From an uncultured Pigmentiphaga sp. (GTDB taxonomy: Bacteria; Pseudomonadota; Gammaproteobacteria; Burkholderiales; Burkholderiaceae_B), in contig CALAGD010000085.1 in assembly GCA_937891425.1 (NCBI GenBank), positions 1-6,602 of the forward strand: DNA of 6,602 nucleotides, in the 5' to 3' direction. A model generated the notes under the pieces. That model made no database searches and had not been told where the DNA came from. It saw only the letters and a program-made list of their open reading frames with translations. This document shows positions 5,559 to 6,602 of this stretch, piece after piece. The position numbers and the translations under genes are program-made. Numbering within the stretch: the first letter of the stretch is position 1; every line of letters starts with the position of its first letter.

Positions 5559-6566
5559 TCAGTCCAGCCGAACTCCGGTTTTCGTTACGAGTTCCGCCCA
5601 TCGGGCGGCTTCGGCGTCCACGAACTGACGGACTTCTTCGATGGTGCTGGTGGTTTGTATCGCTTCCATGGTTTTCATGGATTCGGCAACTTCGGGCTTG
5701 GCCAAGGCATGTAGAACCGCACCGTGCAGGATCTGGATCACCGCCTTGGGTACACCTGCCGGAGCAAAGACCGCATACCAGCTCATGATGATGAAATCGT
5801 CGAACCCCGACTCCACCATGGTGGGAAGGTCGGGCAAGCTGGCCAGCCGATGCGGAGCGGTAGTCGCCAGAGGCCGCACCATGCCAGCCTTGAGGTAGGG
5901 CATCGCTACGGTGGTGGTCTCGAAGGCCATGGAGGTGTGTCCTGCTACGGTATTGGCCATGGCGGGACCCTGTCCTGTGTAGGGTACGTGCAGGATGTCG
6001 ACGCCGGCGTCGTGCTTCAGGCGTTCTCCGGCCAGGTGATGGGGGGTTCCAGCTCCACCTGAGGCGAAACTGTACTTGCCGGGATTGGCTCTGAGCACGC
6101 TGATCAGCTCCTGCGGCGTGGTAACGTCGAGTCGGGTGGGGTTCACATACAGGATAAGCGGCACGGAGGCGACCTGTGCCACGGGTTGCAGGCTGTGCAG
6201 CGGGTCCAGCCGCAGTTTGTACAGATTGCGGTTGATGACGACGTTGGCTGCGTTGGCAAGCAGCAGGGTGCAGCCATCGGGGTTGGCACGGCCCACGAAC
6301 TCGGTTCCGATGTTGCCATTGGCGCCTGGCTTGTTGAGCACGATGACCGTTACCCCCAGCTGTTCGGTCATGCCCGGCGCCAGCAGCCTGGCAAAGGTGT
6401 CGGTACCGCCGCCCGGCGGATAGGGAGAAACCAGTGTGACATGCGGGCAATCCAGCGCGCGAGGCGCAGCAGCCACGCCGGCCGCAAATGCCGAAGCAGC
6501 CGTCAGCAGGATGACTGCGCCGATCCGTTTCAGTAAATGCCCGTTCAAGGATTTCGCTGTTTGCAT
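5559..6566 (-). CDS. Bug-family (TctC-like) periplasmic solute-binding protein, copy 2
   Basis: A 335-residue TTT-family receptor with a longer N-region than copy 1. After MQTAKSLNGHLLKR comes a hydrophobic core (about 15-33), with cleavage likely near GVAAA (30-34). The mature part carries PYPPGGGTD (48-56), the ligand-loop GGxxD variant; NKPGANGNIGTEF (78-90), the more typical Bug form of the motif that reads VPGAGTTIG in copy 1; ANPDGCTLLLAN (94-105); HVPYTGQGPAM (193-203); SLPDLPTMVESGF (243-255); and WYAVFAPAGVPKAV (263-276). The two copies are clearly diverged paralogues, so they probably bind different ligands. GGAGG at 6578-6582 is 11 nt before the ATG, slightly long, but no better start is visible. 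Only 36 bp precede the gene here, so its promoter and upstream neighbour cannot be judged. A 611-bp gap separates it from copy 1, which has its own promoter, so the two are probably transcribed separately. Confidence 0.95.
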   Translation of the reverse strand: MQTAKSLNGHLLKRIGAVILLTAASAFAAGVAAAPRALDCPHVTLVSPYPPGGGTDTFARLLAPGMTEQLGVTVIVLNKPGANGNIGTEFVGRANPDGCTLLLANAANVVINRNLYKLRLDPLHSLQPVAQVASVPLILYVNPTRLDVTTPQELISVLRANPGKYSFASGGAGTPHHLAGERLKHDAGVDILHVPYTGQGPAMANTVAGHTSMAFETTTVAMPYLKAGMVRPLATTAPHRLASLPDLPTMVESGFDDFIIMSWYAVFAPAGVPKAVIQILHGAVLHALAKPEVAESMKTMEAIQTTSTIEEVRQFVDAEAARWAELVTKTGVRLD

Positions 6567-6602
6567 TGCTGGGTTCGCCTCCTCGATCGCGTCGGTACGC
6601 CA

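Noticed and set aside
5551..5562. Perfect palindrome CTGATGTATCAG over the receptor 2 stop codon
   Set aside because: The arms are only 5 bp with a 2-bp centre; too short to form a useful hairpin, and there is no reason to call it an operator at a stop codon.
5347..6450. 367-codon minus-strand frame overlapping receptor 2
   Set aside because: It is an offset-frame shadow of the receptor gene, with a repetitive His/Arg/Gln-rich composition; the receptor frame carries all family motifs and the signal peptide.

Overview
The window looks like a catabolic island from a G+C-rich betaproteobacterium, probably of the Bordetella/Achromobacter/Alcaligenaceae or a related Burkholderiales type. This is inferred from the high third-position G+C and from two extracytoplasmic solute receptors of the Bug (TctC-like) family, which is massively expanded in those bacteria. 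All seven recognisable genes lie on the minus strand, so the biological order runs from the right end of the window to the left.

From right to left: a Bug-family periplasmic receptor (5559-6566); a 611-bp stretch with no convincing gene (4948-5558) that carries a good sigma70-type promoter pointing left; a second, divergent Bug receptor (3967-4947); a 162-bp gap with two strong hairpins; an Old Yellow Enzyme-type flavin oxidoreductase (2707-3804); an MhpA-like FAD-dependent aromatic hydroxylase (1025-2695); a small DUF2783 protein (819-1028); a DUF35 zinc-ribbon/OB-fold protein (296-742); and the first 99 codons of a thiolase-like protein that runs off the left edge (1-299).

Spacing indicates that the block from 3804 leftward, and possibly from 4947, is one transcription unit: an 11-bp gap between the OYE and hydroxylase genes, a 4-bp ATGA overlap between hydroxylase and DUF2783, a 76-bp gap, and another ATGA overlap between DUF35 and thiolase. 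A plausible reading is uptake or sensing of a carboxylic acid by the receptors, reduction of an activated double bond by the OYE enzyme, ring hydroxylation by the FAD monooxygenase, and carbon-carbon bond cleavage or acyl transfer on a CoA ester by the DUF35/thiolase pair. The substrate cannot be read from the sequence. No ring-cleavage dioxygenase, acyl-CoA ligase, regulator or transporter membrane subunit is present here.

I found no tRNA, rRNA, CRISPR array, insertion sequence or phage gene. The less ordinary elements are the DUF2783 partner of unknown function, a dyad laid over the promoter at about 4984-5027, the repeat-rich hairpins after the second receptor gene, and two start codons that share a 10-bp context and lack a Shine-Dalgarno sequence.
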